DNA from: Fluviicola sp.
GTDB taxonomy: Bacteria > Bacteroidota > Bacteroidia > Flavobacteriales_D > Crocinitomicaceae
DNA: 64,000 nt
Assembly: GCF_039596395.1 (NCBI RefSeq)
Contig: NZ_JBCNJT010000004.1
Coordinates: 310,001 to 374,000, forward strand
Direction: 5' to 3'
Of the stretch, positions 1 to 7,504 are shown piece by piece (position 1 is the stretch's first letter; every line of letters begins with the position of its first letter). The notes beneath the pieces were generated by a model, which was given only the letters and a program-made list of their open reading frames with translations, was not told where the DNA came from and did not search any database. The position numbers were made by a program, and so were the translations under genes.

Positions 1-17
1 GGAAAAAAATTGAAGTT

Positions 18-158
18 ATGTCAGAACACCATTCAGAACATCATTCGGATCACCACGATAAGAATGACACTTTCTTCGAAAGTTCAACTGTAGGAATTGG
101 GTTTGTGTACACTGTGATCCTTTTAGCAATTATCGGGTCTATTTACGCATTCGGATAG
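18..158 (+). CDS. Small His-rich single-pass membrane protein (46 aa)
   Basis: The ATG at 18 opens a 46-codon frame ending at TAG 156-158. The first 17 residues are extremely rich in His, Ser, Glu and Asp (repeated S-E/D-H-H units). They are followed by FESSTVGIGF and one hydrophobic helix of about 18 residues (VYTVILLAIIGSIYAFG) that ends the protein. A hairpin terminator follows directly, so it is probably the last gene of a transcription unit that lies mostly outside the window. The N-terminal His cluster could bind metal. The architecture resembles small accessory subunits of respiratory oxidases, but I cannot assign it and the upstream genes are not visible. Confidence 0.6.
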   Translation: MSEHHSEHHSDHHDKNDTFFESSTVGIGFVYTVILLAIIGSIYAFG

Positions 159-163
159 TATAA

Positions 164-195
164 GGAGTTCGCCGCGGCGGGCTCCTATTTTTTTT
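164..195 (+). terminator. Rho-independent terminator
   Basis: GGAGTTCGCC and GGCGGGCTCC (with two G-U pairs) form a strong hairpin, followed by a run of T. It closes the transcription unit ending with the small His-rich protein, just before the GH3-family gene. Confidence 0.8.
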
Positions 196-215
196 CATTT
201 CACTGAATTTCAGCT

Positions 216-1748
216 ATGCCATTCAATTCAATTTTTGCATGGGTAATCAGGAAGCGCTTGCACCAGATCGAGCTTTTCAGAAAATATCCGGAGGATGTTC
301 AGCACGAACTCTTCGAAAAATTGATTGAGCAGGGAACTCAAACCGCCTACGGCAAACACTACCATTTTCATCAAATCCAGTCTTATTCCGATTTTAAGGA
401 ACTCGTTCCCCTGAATAATTACGAATCCCTGAAACCGTGGATCGAACGCCTGATGGAAGGCGAACAGCATTTGCTTTGGTCACAGGACACGAAATGGTTC
501 GCAAAAAGTTCCGGCACCACTTCCGAAAGGAGCAAATTCATTCCCGTAACCCGGGAATCGCTGGAAGACTGCCATTACAAAGGCGGAAAGGATTTACTGG
601 CACTGTATTACGAGAATTTCCCCAACAGAAAGCTTTACAAGGGGAAACACCTCATTGTCGGTGGAAGCGCTCAAGTTCTTCCCGTAGCAGATGATGCTTA
701 CCAGGGCGATCTTTCTGCCATCATCCTGAAAAACCTGCCGTGGTGGGCGGAAATCCGCAGAACTCCTTCCAAAGAAATTGCCCTGATGACGGAATGGGAG
801 GAAAAGATCGAACTCATGGCAAGAAGTACGATCGAAGAAGATGTGTACATCATTGCCGGTGTTCCGAGCTGGACGATGGTACTGGCGCGAAAAATACTGG
901 AGATTACCGGGAAATCAAACCTGCGGGAAGTGTGGCCGAACCTCGAATTGTTCATGCACGGAGGCGTGAGTTTTGAACCTTACCGGCAGGCATTCCGGGA
1001 ATTGATTCCTTTCGACGACATGCATTACGTGGAAACCTACAACGCTTCCGAAGGATTTTTCGGGATCCAGGATGTAGACGGCTCCAACGAATTGCTGCTC
1101 ATGCTCGATTACGGCATTTATTATGAATTCATCCCGATGCATGCTTTTGAAGACACCGATTCCAAAATCATTTGCAAACTGGATGAGGTAGAACTGGGCG
1201 AAGAATATGCACTGGTTATTTCCACCAACGCAGGCCTTTGGAGATACATTGTCGGGGATACGATCCGTTTTACATCCAAAACGCCCTACCGTTTCAAACT
1301 TTCTGGTAGAACGAAACACTTCATCAATTCCGTGGGTGAAGAAGTCATTGTCAACAATACCGATCATGCCATTACGGAAGCTTCTTCCAAAACAAACGCC
1401 ATCATCCGCGAATACACGGTAGCACCCATCTACATGGACGGTAAAACGCAGGCAAAGCACGAATGGCTCATCGAATTCGACCGCGAGCCCAATGACATCA
1501 ATCGTTTCATGTTTCTGCTGGACGAGTCTTTGCGCGCCGTCAACTCCGATTACGACGCCAAACGTACCAAAAACATGGCTTTGGGAAAACCTTTGCTTCA
1601 CATACTAAAATCGGGCAGCTTTGATGCCTGGTTGCAAAAAAAAGGTAAATTAGGTGGACAACACAAAGTGCCCCGCCTGATGAATTCACGCGAAATCGTG
1701 GAACAAATCTTGCAGGAAGCCGAGTTCGAAACCATTCAATATGTTTAG
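216..1748 (+). CDS. GH3 auxin-responsive-promoter family protein (acyl-adenylate-forming enzyme)
   Basis: A 510-aa protein of the GH3 superfamily. Plant GH3 enzymes activate carboxylic acids with ATP and conjugate them to amines or amino acids; bacterial members are mostly uncharacterised. Visible motifs are the nucleotide-binding loop SSGTTSERSK at about 98-107, the central YNASEGFFG segment near 276 and LWRYIVGDTIRF near 342, which correspond to ANL-type motifs I-III. The length matches the family. The start at MPFNSIFAWV leaves a full N-terminal helical region with the usual PEDVQHELFEKLIEQGTQTAYGKHY segment. Its last 8 bases overlap the next gene, so the two are translationally coupled. 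The acyl and amine substrates cannot be read from sequence. Confidence 0.9.
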   Translation: MPFNSIFAWVIRKRLHQIELFRKYPEDVQHELFEKLIEQGTQTAYGKHYHFHQIQSYSDFKELVPLNNYESLKPWIERLMEGEQHLLWSQDTKWFAKSSGTTSERSKFIPVTRESLEDCHYKGGKDLLALYYENFPNRKLYKGKHLIVGGSAQVLPVADDAYQGDLSAIILKNLPWWAEIRRTPSKEIALMTEWEEKIELMARSTIEEDVYIIAGVPSWTMVLARKILEITGKSNLREVWPNLELFMHGGVSFEPYRQAFRELIPFDDMHYVETYNASEGFFGIQDVDGSNELLLMLDYGIYYEFIPMHAFEDTDSKIICKLDEVELGEEYALVISTNAGLWRYIVGDTIRFTSKTPYRFKLSGRTKHFINSVGEEVIVNNTDHAITEASSKTNAIIREYTVAPIYMDGKTQAKHEWLIEFDREPNDINRFMFLLDESLRAVNSDYDAKRTKNMALGKPLLHILKSGSFDAWLQKKGKLGGQHKVPRLMNSREIVEQILQEAEFETIQYV

Positions 1749-2553
1749 ATTTTGGGTCACATGCTTTCTCACCGCTCTTCCCTGTTTGGGGTTTAGCCAG
1801 CAATCGTGGAAAGAACTCTGGCACCTCGAACTGGATTCCACCGCCATCTGGGACATTGACCCGATCCATCAAAGCATTATTTACCAGAATCAAAACATCC
1901 AGAAGCGCGATGCAAAAGGACAGATCATGCTCCAGGAAAGCATCAAATCATTGGGAAACATCCAAAAAATCGATGCACAAAATCCTTTGAAGATCGCTTT
2001 GTTCTCGGAAGATCAGCAAAGTATTTGTTTTCTGGACAATGCATTGGCATTACAAGGCGATTGTATTTACCTGAGCGATCTGAACGTGAGCCTGGCAGCT
2101 AGCATGAGCGCTTCGATCCAAACCGACCGCATCTGGATTTACGACGAACCCAATTCAAAACTGGAATTGATCACCCTCAGAAACGGCCAGGGACAACAGG
2201 TGCAAAACGTGAAAGGACTGCTGAATATGAAATCCATCGTGAACATGCAGGAAATTGACAACCGCCTGTTTTTGTTCGACGAGGAAAACCAGGTTGCCTG
2301 GTTCGATCAGTTCGGGAATTTCATTGACGTAGCAACTCTCACACCGGGAAAACCCATTTACCCGATCCAGGACTATTTCCTGATCGCAGAAGGGAAGAAC
2401 ATCCAGACTGTTGACCTCAATTCGGAATTTGTGGCCTTTTTCTTCGCAGGGGATCATGTCCTTGATTCCAAAATCCTGAAAATGGAGGTTTCCGGCGACC
2501 GCTTGTACATCCAGACGCAGACGATGTTATATTGTTTTAAAATTGTTCAATAA
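1741..2553 (+). CDS. Secreted hypothetical protein, probable beta-propeller-like
   Basis: A 270-aa protein with an N-terminal signal peptide (hydrophobic residues 3-18, probable cleavage after GFSQ). The body alternates short strands and turns with aromatic residues spaced as in WD/YVTN-like propellers (WDIDPIHQSIIYQNQN, RLFLFDEENQVAWFDQFGNF, DRLYIQTQTMLYCF). No catalytic motif is visible. It overlaps the GH3 gene by 8 bases (ATG inside its 3' end), so the pair is presumably one operon. This GH3-plus-secreted-protein arrangement suggests a functional link, but nothing in the sequence names it. Confidence 0.75.
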   Translation: MFRFWVTCFLTALPCLGFSQQSWKELWHLELDSTAIWDIDPIHQSIIYQNQNIQKRDAKGQIMLQESIKSLGNIQKIDAQNPLKIALFSEDQQSICFLDNALALQGDCIYLSDLNVSLAASMSASIQTDRIWIYDEPNSKLELITLRNGQGQQVQNVKGLLNMKSIVNMQEIDNRLFLFDEENQVAWFDQFGNFIDVATLTPGKPIYPIQDYFLIAEGKNIQTVDLNSEFVAFFFAGDHVLDSKILKMEVSGDRLYIQTQTMLYCFKIVQ

Positions 2554-2567
2554 TTGAAAATGGATTT

Positions 2568-2603
2568 AACAGTAGGAGCGAATAATTATTCGCCCCTACT
2601 GTT
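2568..2603. repeat. Palindromic repeat, GTAGGGGC family
   Basis: Near-perfect 36-bp palindrome with arms AACAGTAGGAGCGAATAA and TTATTCGCCCCTACTGTT (one mismatch). It lies 15 bases after the stop of the secreted protein and could act as a terminator. A sequence-related palindrome at 10790-10819 sits in a divergent promoter region instead, so this is more likely a dispersed repeat. Confidence 0.7.
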
Positions 2604-2751
2604 CGCTTAAATCTGCCATCCACCAACCCATTTCCGTTAATCACACAGTACCAGGTACGCGAAAGCATTGAACACCTACTTTTTTTTGAACAAAGGGCGA
2701 TTTATGTAGGCAGATTTTGTAATTTAGTCAGCCCCAAAACACAAGTAGATT

Positions 2752-3366
2752 ATGCATATTGCAGTAGCAGGAAATATCGGTTCAGGAAAGACAACCCTCA
2801 CAAAAATGTTGGCGAAACATTACAACTGGGAAACGCATTTCGAAGATGTTGAAATGAACCCGTACCTCAATGACTTCTACGAAGATATGCAGCGCTGGTC
2901 GTTCAATTTGCAAATTTATTACCTGAACTCCCGCTTCACGCAGATCCAGGAAATCAAGAACAGCACCACGCATGTGATCCAGGACCGTACGATTTACGAG
3001 GATGCTTTCATTTTCGCACCGAACCTTCATTCTATGGGATTGATGACTACCCGCGATTTTGAAAACTACTTTTCTTTGTTCAACCTGATGGATTCCTTTG
3101 TTTCCGCGCCGGATCTGTTGATTTACCTGCGAGCTTCCGTTCCGACACTGGTAAACCAAATCCAGCAACGCGGAAGAGAATACGAAGAAAGTATCCGTTT
3201 GGACTACTTAAAGCGCCTGAATGAGCGTTACGAAGCGTGGATTTCTACTTACGACAGCGGGAAATTACTGATCATTGATGTGGACAACAACCGCTTCCCG
3301 GAAAACCAGGAAGATTTAGGGAAGATCATTCAATCGATCGATGCGGAAATAAACGGTTTATTCTAA
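2752..3366 (+). CDS. Deoxynucleoside kinase (deoxyadenosine/deoxyguanosine kinase family)
   Basis: A 204-aa cytoplasmic kinase that phosphorylates salvaged deoxynucleosides with ATP. The P-loop GNIGSGKTT is at 7-15. The catalytic FEDVEMNPYLNDFYED segment follows, then the DRTIYEDAFIF (DRS-like) motif at about 78, and an Arg-rich lid (RGREYEESIRLDYLKRLNERYEAW) from about 140. Length and motif order match the dNK family of Bacteroidota and Firmicutes. Base specificity (dA, dG or dC) cannot be decided by eye. The stop overlaps the stop of the convergent helical-repeat gene by 9 bases. Confidence 0.92.
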   Translation: MHIAVAGNIGSGKTTLTKMLAKHYNWETHFEDVEMNPYLNDFYEDMQRWSFNLQIYYLNSRFTQIQEIKNSTTHVIQDRTIYEDAFIFAPNLHSMGLMTTRDFENYFSLFNLMDSFVSAPDLLIYLRASVPTLVNQIQQRGREYEESIRLDYLKRLNERYEAWISTYDSGKLLIIDVDNNRFPENQEDLGKIIQSIDAEINGLF

Positions 3367-3936
3367 GAACAAATCTTCCGTTCCCTCCATTTCGGAGAAA
3401 TCTTTTAAAAGTATGGCCAAATCCGTTAAGATCGCATCTTTCTGCTCGTCTCTGTTCTCTGTTTGCCCGAAATATTCGGTCAGCAATAACTGTGATTCCA
3501 AAATAGCCGATTCCGGAGCAACCGTTTCAAAGTTCTCGATCAATGTAATGACTTCCAACGCGTCCAAAAAGTCGCCTTCAATTCCGAATAGCACAAAATC
3601 TGCCAGGTAATCCGAGAAATCCAGTTTGGAATTCCAGAAAGCGCTTGCCAGTTTTCTGCGCAGGTCCGCATTCTTCGGATCGTTGAATGCTTCCATCAGA
3701 GGTTCGATTGCAGAAGTGTCTTTCAAACTCTGGAACAAGTCAACAACCAGCGCTTCATTTCCAGCCGATAAACCCGATCTCCACACCTCGATAATCGGCT
3801 CGATAACAGTTGCATGACCATGAATGGCAAATGCCTTGATGGCACTCGCGACCTTTACTTCGTCCTTGCTCTGCAAATCGCTCAAAAGCGTGTTGATCTT
3901 TAACTTGTCCTGTTTATTTAAATTGCTTTTCGACAC
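3358..3936 (-). CDS. HEAT-like helical-repeat protein
   Basis: 192 aa when started at the GTG at 3934-3936 (VSKSNLNKQDKLKINTL). The frame stays open to 4071, but the extra 45 codons translate an AT-rich intergenic stretch into an implausible Cys/aromatic-rich peptide, so I reject that start. The body consists of amphipathic helix pairs (VKVASAIKAFAIHGHATVIEPIIEVWRSG, NEALVVDLFQSLKDTSAIEPLMEAF, FLDALEVITLIENFE) typical of HEAT/ARM solenoids, and the C-terminus is very acidic. It has no signal peptide or membrane segment, so it is probably a cytoplasmic protein-interaction scaffold. It is convergent with the kinase gene. Confidence 0.75.
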   Translation of the reverse strand: MSKSNLNKQDKLKINTLLSDLQSKDEVKVASAIKAFAIHGHATVIEPIIEVWRSGLSAGNEALVVDLFQSLKDTSAIEPLMEAFNDPKNADLRRKLASAFWNSKLDFSDYLADFVLFGIEGDFLDALEVITLIENFETVAPESAILESQLLLTEYFGQTENRDEQKDAILTDLAILLKDFSEMEGTEDLFLE

Positions 3937-4072
3937 GGGAATCTTTTTTTTACAAAAGTACGCCAAACTAATTGAAAAGGTAAAAATCCAAAGGTAAAAG
4001 TGTAAAGAAACCCCATTTTGACAATCTATCCGGCAAATAACTTTTAACTTCTCACTTTTCAATTCAATCACC

Positions 4073-4080
4073 TATCTTTG
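4073..4080 (+). promoter_or_regulatory. -7 promoter element TATCTTTG, leaderless type
   Basis: An exact match to the Bacteroidota -7 consensus TAnnTTTG, only 4 bases before the ATG at 4085. Transcription would start at or next to the start codon. Confidence 0.6.
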
Positions 4081-4084
4081 ACCC

Positions 4085-4945
4085 ATGTTGAATTGGAAGA
4101 TTTACGTCCTTTTTTCGGTCTTGCTTACAGGACTTCATTCCTGCGTGATAGACGAAGCAAAACCCAGTGTGCACGAAAAGGTGATTGTTTACACGGATGT
4201 TTATTGTCCGGCAGACAGCCTGATCATCAAGGAATTTGAAGCATCCGGAAAGATTTCCGTACAGGTAGTTTATCAAACCACCGAAGAGATCGCAAAGATG
4301 ATTCGGAAAAATAAATTCAATACCGGGATTGATGTGCTCCTGCTATCTTCCGATAGTTTGCGGGAAAGTCTTTATAATCAAAGCTTGTTCAGCCAGCTGA
4401 GAGACCGCAGCTTCTTCCGGAATATGGACCGCCAGTTCAACAACAACCACGGTTTTTGGGTTCCGGTGTGTCACGATCCGCTAATCCTGATTACTCCAAA
4501 AGATTCCGCAGCTAACTGCACCGCTATGAATTGGGACAAATTCAGGAAAGACAGCATTCGTCCTAAAATCACTATTCAATCCAACGAAAGTGCATACCTG
4601 GCGAAACTCGAAAAAACAACCAAGTTCGCATCATTGGTCAAAAGCAAAGCTCCTGTGAACCCGAAATGCAGTATTACCACTTTGAGTCAGGTTGCGGAAT
4701 TGTCAAACAAAGACCTTCTCTCCAACCAATCCAAATGTTTTCATTACCTGGTAGAAAACCAGCGTTTCATGACGAATTTTACGAGCATCAGTCTCTATAA
4801 ATACGGCCGGAATAAAGTGGCTTCCCAGCAATTTGTAGCCTTTTATTGCCGCTTCCAGTACCAGATAGCCTCTAACCGGAACCAGCTTTCTACCTTCAAA
4901 ACCATTCAGCCCAATTTCGGGATCCGTGCCCTTGAAATTCATTAG
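4085..4945 (+). CDS. Lipoprotein resembling an extracellular solute-binding protein
   Basis: A 286-aa protein with a lipoprotein signal peptide; the lipobox TGLHSC has its lipidated Cys at 20. After it comes VIVYTDVYCPADSLIIKEFEASGKISVQVVY, then a segment describing a small-lobe fold (IDVLLLSSDSLRESLYNQSLF, GFWVPVCHDPLILIT). This resembles the opening of iron(III)-type periplasmic binding proteins (family 1 solute-binding proteins). No permease or ATPase gene is adjacent, so it is an orphan component or has been repurposed. The ligand is unknown. It is probably anchored in the periplasm or on the outer surface. Confidence 0.65.
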   Translation: MLNWKIYVLFSVLLTGLHSCVIDEAKPSVHEKVIVYTDVYCPADSLIIKEFEASGKISVQVVYQTTEEIAKMIRKNKFNTGIDVLLLSSDSLRESLYNQSLFSQLRDRSFFRNMDRQFNNNHGFWVPVCHDPLILITPKDSAANCTAMNWDKFRKDSIRPKITIQSNESAYLAKLEKTTKFASLVKSKAPVNPKCSITTLSQVAELSNKDLLSNQSKCFHYLVENQRFMTNFTSISLYKYGRNKVASQQFVAFYCRFQYQIASNRNQLSTFKTIQPNFGIRALEIH

Positions 4946-5032
4946 GCCTGCTAAGTGACTTAAAATTAATTTGTTAAAATTTAAAGACTATTTTAAATTT
5001 AGCTTACTTTTAGTCAAACTTACGCTACTATT

Positions 5033-5512
5033 ATGAATTCTACCGTGCTGATGAATACGGATCGAATCCTGCTAAACCCCGATAACCGGAAACAAGCCTT
5101 TGGACTGCTTGTCATCTCTTATCTTTTAGTAAGCTCTTTGTGCGTGCTGCTTTCGATCCAAATGACCAATCATTTTTCCATTCCTTTACTAACGTCTGCA
5201 GGCCTGGCAATTGTATTCACCATTTGGGTGAAGATTATCCGGGTAACGCTGGCAACCGGGTACATTAAAAATAACGTGGTAATCGTAAAGCTCCTGTCCG
5301 AACGTTCTTTTGTGCTTGAATTTATCTGCATCAAAAAAGCGCGTTCGTTTTCATTGCTGGGATTATCCGTCACTTTCCTCAAATTCAAGTTCGACGGCGT
5401 TGAATACCACACTATTTTATGTGGAAAACCCATGCAGGGCGGAACCATCGAAACAGTTCTGAGAGCGCACAAAAAAGCGTACAAGGAGAATTTTAAGAAA
5501 GGCAAGCCATAA
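5033..5512 (+). CDS. Membrane protein of unknown function (two TM helices)
   Basis: A 159-aa protein. Two hydrophobic segments (about 24-42, FGLLVISYLLVSSLCVLL, and about 50-70, LLTSAGLAIVFTIWVKI) are followed by a soluble C-terminal half with strand-like segments and a basic tail. This looks like a PH-like/YcxB-type topology, but I do not recognise the family. MLMN-like alternative starts exist (Met7). Its stop codon lies inside the 3' end of the oppositely transcribed RNase P RNA, an overlap of about 12 bases. Confidence 0.7.
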   Translation: MNSTVLMNTDRILLNPDNRKQAFGLLVISYLLVSSLCVLLSIQMTNHFSIPLLTSAGLAIVFTIWVKIIRVTLATGYIKNNVVIVKLLSERSFVLEFICIKKARSFSLLGLSVTFLKFKFDGVEYHTILCGKPMQGGTIETVLRAHKKAYKENFKKGKP

Positions 5513-5909
5513 GCCGGGTTCTGTACATCCGGATGAATAATCGTCCGAACTGACTGTCATTTATCTGGCACTGACGTCACCGTCAGCGTCTATCGATCTA
5601 CCCTCCAGGCATCCCGACAGAATCGTCGGGAAGAGAACGAGCAGCCCTACTCGCCTGGTTTACATGATCTTTCAGCCCGTGAGGTTTGCCTAGCTTCCGA
5701 ATGTCACCACCGGAACGGTGAGCTCTTACCTCCCCTTTTCACTATCACCCGCCAACGTTCCGGAGAACGAAGGAGGCTACCTATTTTCTGCTGCACTTTC
5801 TGTACCCATCCGGTTTCCCGGATAGATCCTTCCCGTTAGGAAGCACGGTTACTCTATGCTGCCCGGACTTTCCTCCCCCGGTAAACCCGGGAGCGACAGT
5901 CGGCTTGCT
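5501..5909 (-). ncRNA. rnpB: RNase P RNA (class A)
   Basis: Read on the minus strand, the region contains the universal CR-I segment GAGGAAAGTCCGGGC (about 5866-5880). It also has the ACAGAACCCGGCTTAT 3' signature (about 5509-5524) and GC-rich P-helices in between. The P1 helix closes the molecule: GCAAGCC (5902-5908) pairs with GGCTTGC (5502-5508). The RNA is the ribozyme that matures tRNA 5' ends. A near-consensus -7 element TAATTTCG lies just upstream (5916-5923). The 3' end overlaps the last codons of the convergent membrane-protein gene. Confidence 0.95.
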
Positions 5910-5926
5910 TAACTGCGAAATTACGT

Positions 5927-7003
5927 TTATTTCATGAATTTTCGGGAAGTATAGCCGGTTGAAAATAAAACAACCAGTGAATAAGACCCTGAAGCCAGGT
6001 CGGAAACATCAATTACCTGGTCTTTGGACGTCCCGGAAATGCGTTTCCAAATTCTTCCTGCCTGGTCCACGATCACGAAATTCTCCGCTTTTTCTTCTGT
6101 AGAAACGTGTAATTCATTCACTGCCGGGTTTGGATAGAAAGCTACTTTCAAAGCACTTTCCGTCAATCCCAATCCGTTGAAATTATCGCGATACTCAACA
6201 GCGGTTACCGTTTCGTTTCCACCGATTTCATTGGTGCGGATTTTCATCACGGATTCTTTATCGGAAGTGGACCTCCACTCATACTCATGCGTCAATGGAA
6301 CCGGGATCGGGATCCACATGCCAAAGCCCTGGAACGTAAAATAAATGGAGTCCAATTCATCAATTACGTGGTGAATGCGCAATGCATCAAACTGTCCGTA
6401 AGGTGTTTTTACTGTTCCCCAGCCATCTACATTCGAAACACGGTGACGGTGCTGTCTCCAGATTGCATCGTAGATCGGGTTCAGGTCCAGGTTTGTGTAT
6501 CCTCTCGATTCGTAGCTGTTTCCGTAAGTCATTGGAAGGGCATAACGTGTTTCAATCGTATCCGAACGGAAACCCAATCCTTGTCCGCCACTCACCAATT
6601 CATACCCGATAGAAGTCACTCCGTCAGCTGCTCTTCGTGTAAACGCATTCAGTTCATCAATCGGGATGGGTAAAAAAGAAGATGCCTGGTCCAGTGGCAA
6701 ATCAGTTGTTTCATTGAAATAAGTAGCTTTATAAGGTGCCGGGGCAAAAGATCCGAATAGGAAAATTGACGTTCCGGCCAACTGTGTGGTAGGACGTGTA
6801 ATTAAATTCCGCTGGCTTTGCGGAACCATCGTCGAAAAATCCCAGGTATGATTTGCTCCTGTGGTTGCATAATCAATCGTCGGATCGGTCAGCGTACTGA
6901 AAATATAGGTTTCATCCGGTCCTGCAAAATGCTGATCCGTTAATGTGATCTGGCCGAAAGAAAGAGAGCTTAAAGCGATAAACGGGAGTAGTAAATGTTT
7001 CAT
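5927..7003 (-). CDS. Secreted protein with T9SS type A sorting domain
   Basis: 358 aa from MKHLLLPFIALSSLSFGQ, a clear signal peptide. The frame extends upstream to 7144, but that part lacks signal features and overlaps the next gene. The middle is an unrecognised beta-rich domain (TLTDPTIDYATTGANHTWDFSTMVPQ). The last 75 residues are a typical type A C-terminal sorting domain (FYPNPAVNELHVS, VDQAGRIWKRISG, IDVSDLASGSYSLVV, RKFMK). The product is therefore exported by Sec, then crosses the outer membrane through T9SS and is attached or released at the surface. Its biochemical role is unknown. Confidence 0.85.
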   Translation of the reverse strand: MKHLLLPFIALSSLSFGQITLTDQHFAGPDETYIFSTLTDPTIDYATTGANHTWDFSTMVPQSQRNLITRPTTQLAGTSIFLFGSFAPAPYKATYFNETTDLPLDQASSFLPIPIDELNAFTRRAADGVTSIGYELVSGGQGLGFRSDTIETRYALPMTYGNSYESRGYTNLDLNPIYDAIWRQHRHRVSNVDGWGTVKTPYGQFDALRIHHVIDELDSIYFTFQGFGMWIPIPVPLTHEYEWRSTSDKESVMKIRTNEIGGNETVTAVEYRDNFNGLGLTESALKVAFYPNPAVNELHVSTEEKAENFVIVDQAGRIWKRISGTSKDQVIDVSDLASGSYSLVVLFSTGYTSRKFMK

Positions 7004-7061
7004 TTTCAAAGTAGTTTCAACAAATATAGGAATACTTCCCGAATTATCAGAAAACTGTTTC

Positions 7062-7475
7062 TTACTGACCGGTTTGCGGCCACGGAACGGGTCCGTCCAG
7101 TCCTCCGTTGTAAGGTAAATCGTAATCATCGTACCCGGCCACAAAGGTCGGAATACCGGCTTCCCAGAACAATTCCAATGCTTCTACCACATTTTGGAGG
7201 CTTTCTTCCTCAGGCAGGTTCAAGGCATCGTCATTGTACTCCAGCATGTAGCGAAAGTGATCGTAATCCATCCAGCTTTCCAGATAGGTCTGGTTGCGGT
7301 CAATGTATATTTCAACTCCATTCCCGTGCCTGAAATGATAACTCACAGCCTCACCGCCAATGATAAGATAGGACTTTTCCGGGTCCTTATCTCCCATTTT
7401 ATCCAGCCATTTTCTGATAATCGCTACCTGCATCCTGGTTCTCAGGGTACAATCGAAATAAATTGTTGCATGCAT
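7062..7475 (-). CDS. Conserved-type hypothetical protein (137 aa)
   Basis: A soluble acidic protein with no signal peptide or membrane segment. It begins MHATIYFDCTLRTRMQVAIIRKWLDKMGD and contains aromatic-rich segments (QTYLESWMDYDHFRYMLEYND, LELFWEAGIPTFVAGYDDYDLPYNGG). I do not recognise a family. It sits between the T9SS protein and the sigma/barrel pair on the same strand, with gaps of about 58 and 29 bases, so it may share a transcript with them. Confidence 0.6.
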   Translation of the reverse strand: MHATIYFDCTLRTRMQVAIIRKWLDKMGDKDPEKSYLIIGGEAVSYHFRHGNGVEIYIDRNQTYLESWMDYDHFRYMLEYNDDALNLPEEESLQNVVEALELFWEAGIPTFVAGYDDYDLPYNGGLDGPVPWPQTGQ

Positions 7476-7504
7476 ATCGGCAAATATAGAAATCTGCCAC
7501 TGAC

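Noticed and set aside
915-1601. 228-aa minus-strand frame inside the GH3 gene
   Set aside because: It lies wholly antisense to a well-supported GH3 protein and has no domain or start context; it is a shadow frame.
3937-4071. N-terminal extension of the HEAT-like protein to a 237-aa frame
   Set aside because: The extra 45 codons translate an AT-rich intergenic stretch with no coding character; the GTG at 3936 gives a sensible start.
7004-7144. Upstream extension of the T9SS protein frame
   Set aside because: It lacks a signal peptide and overlaps the neighbouring gene; the strong signal peptide begins at 7003.
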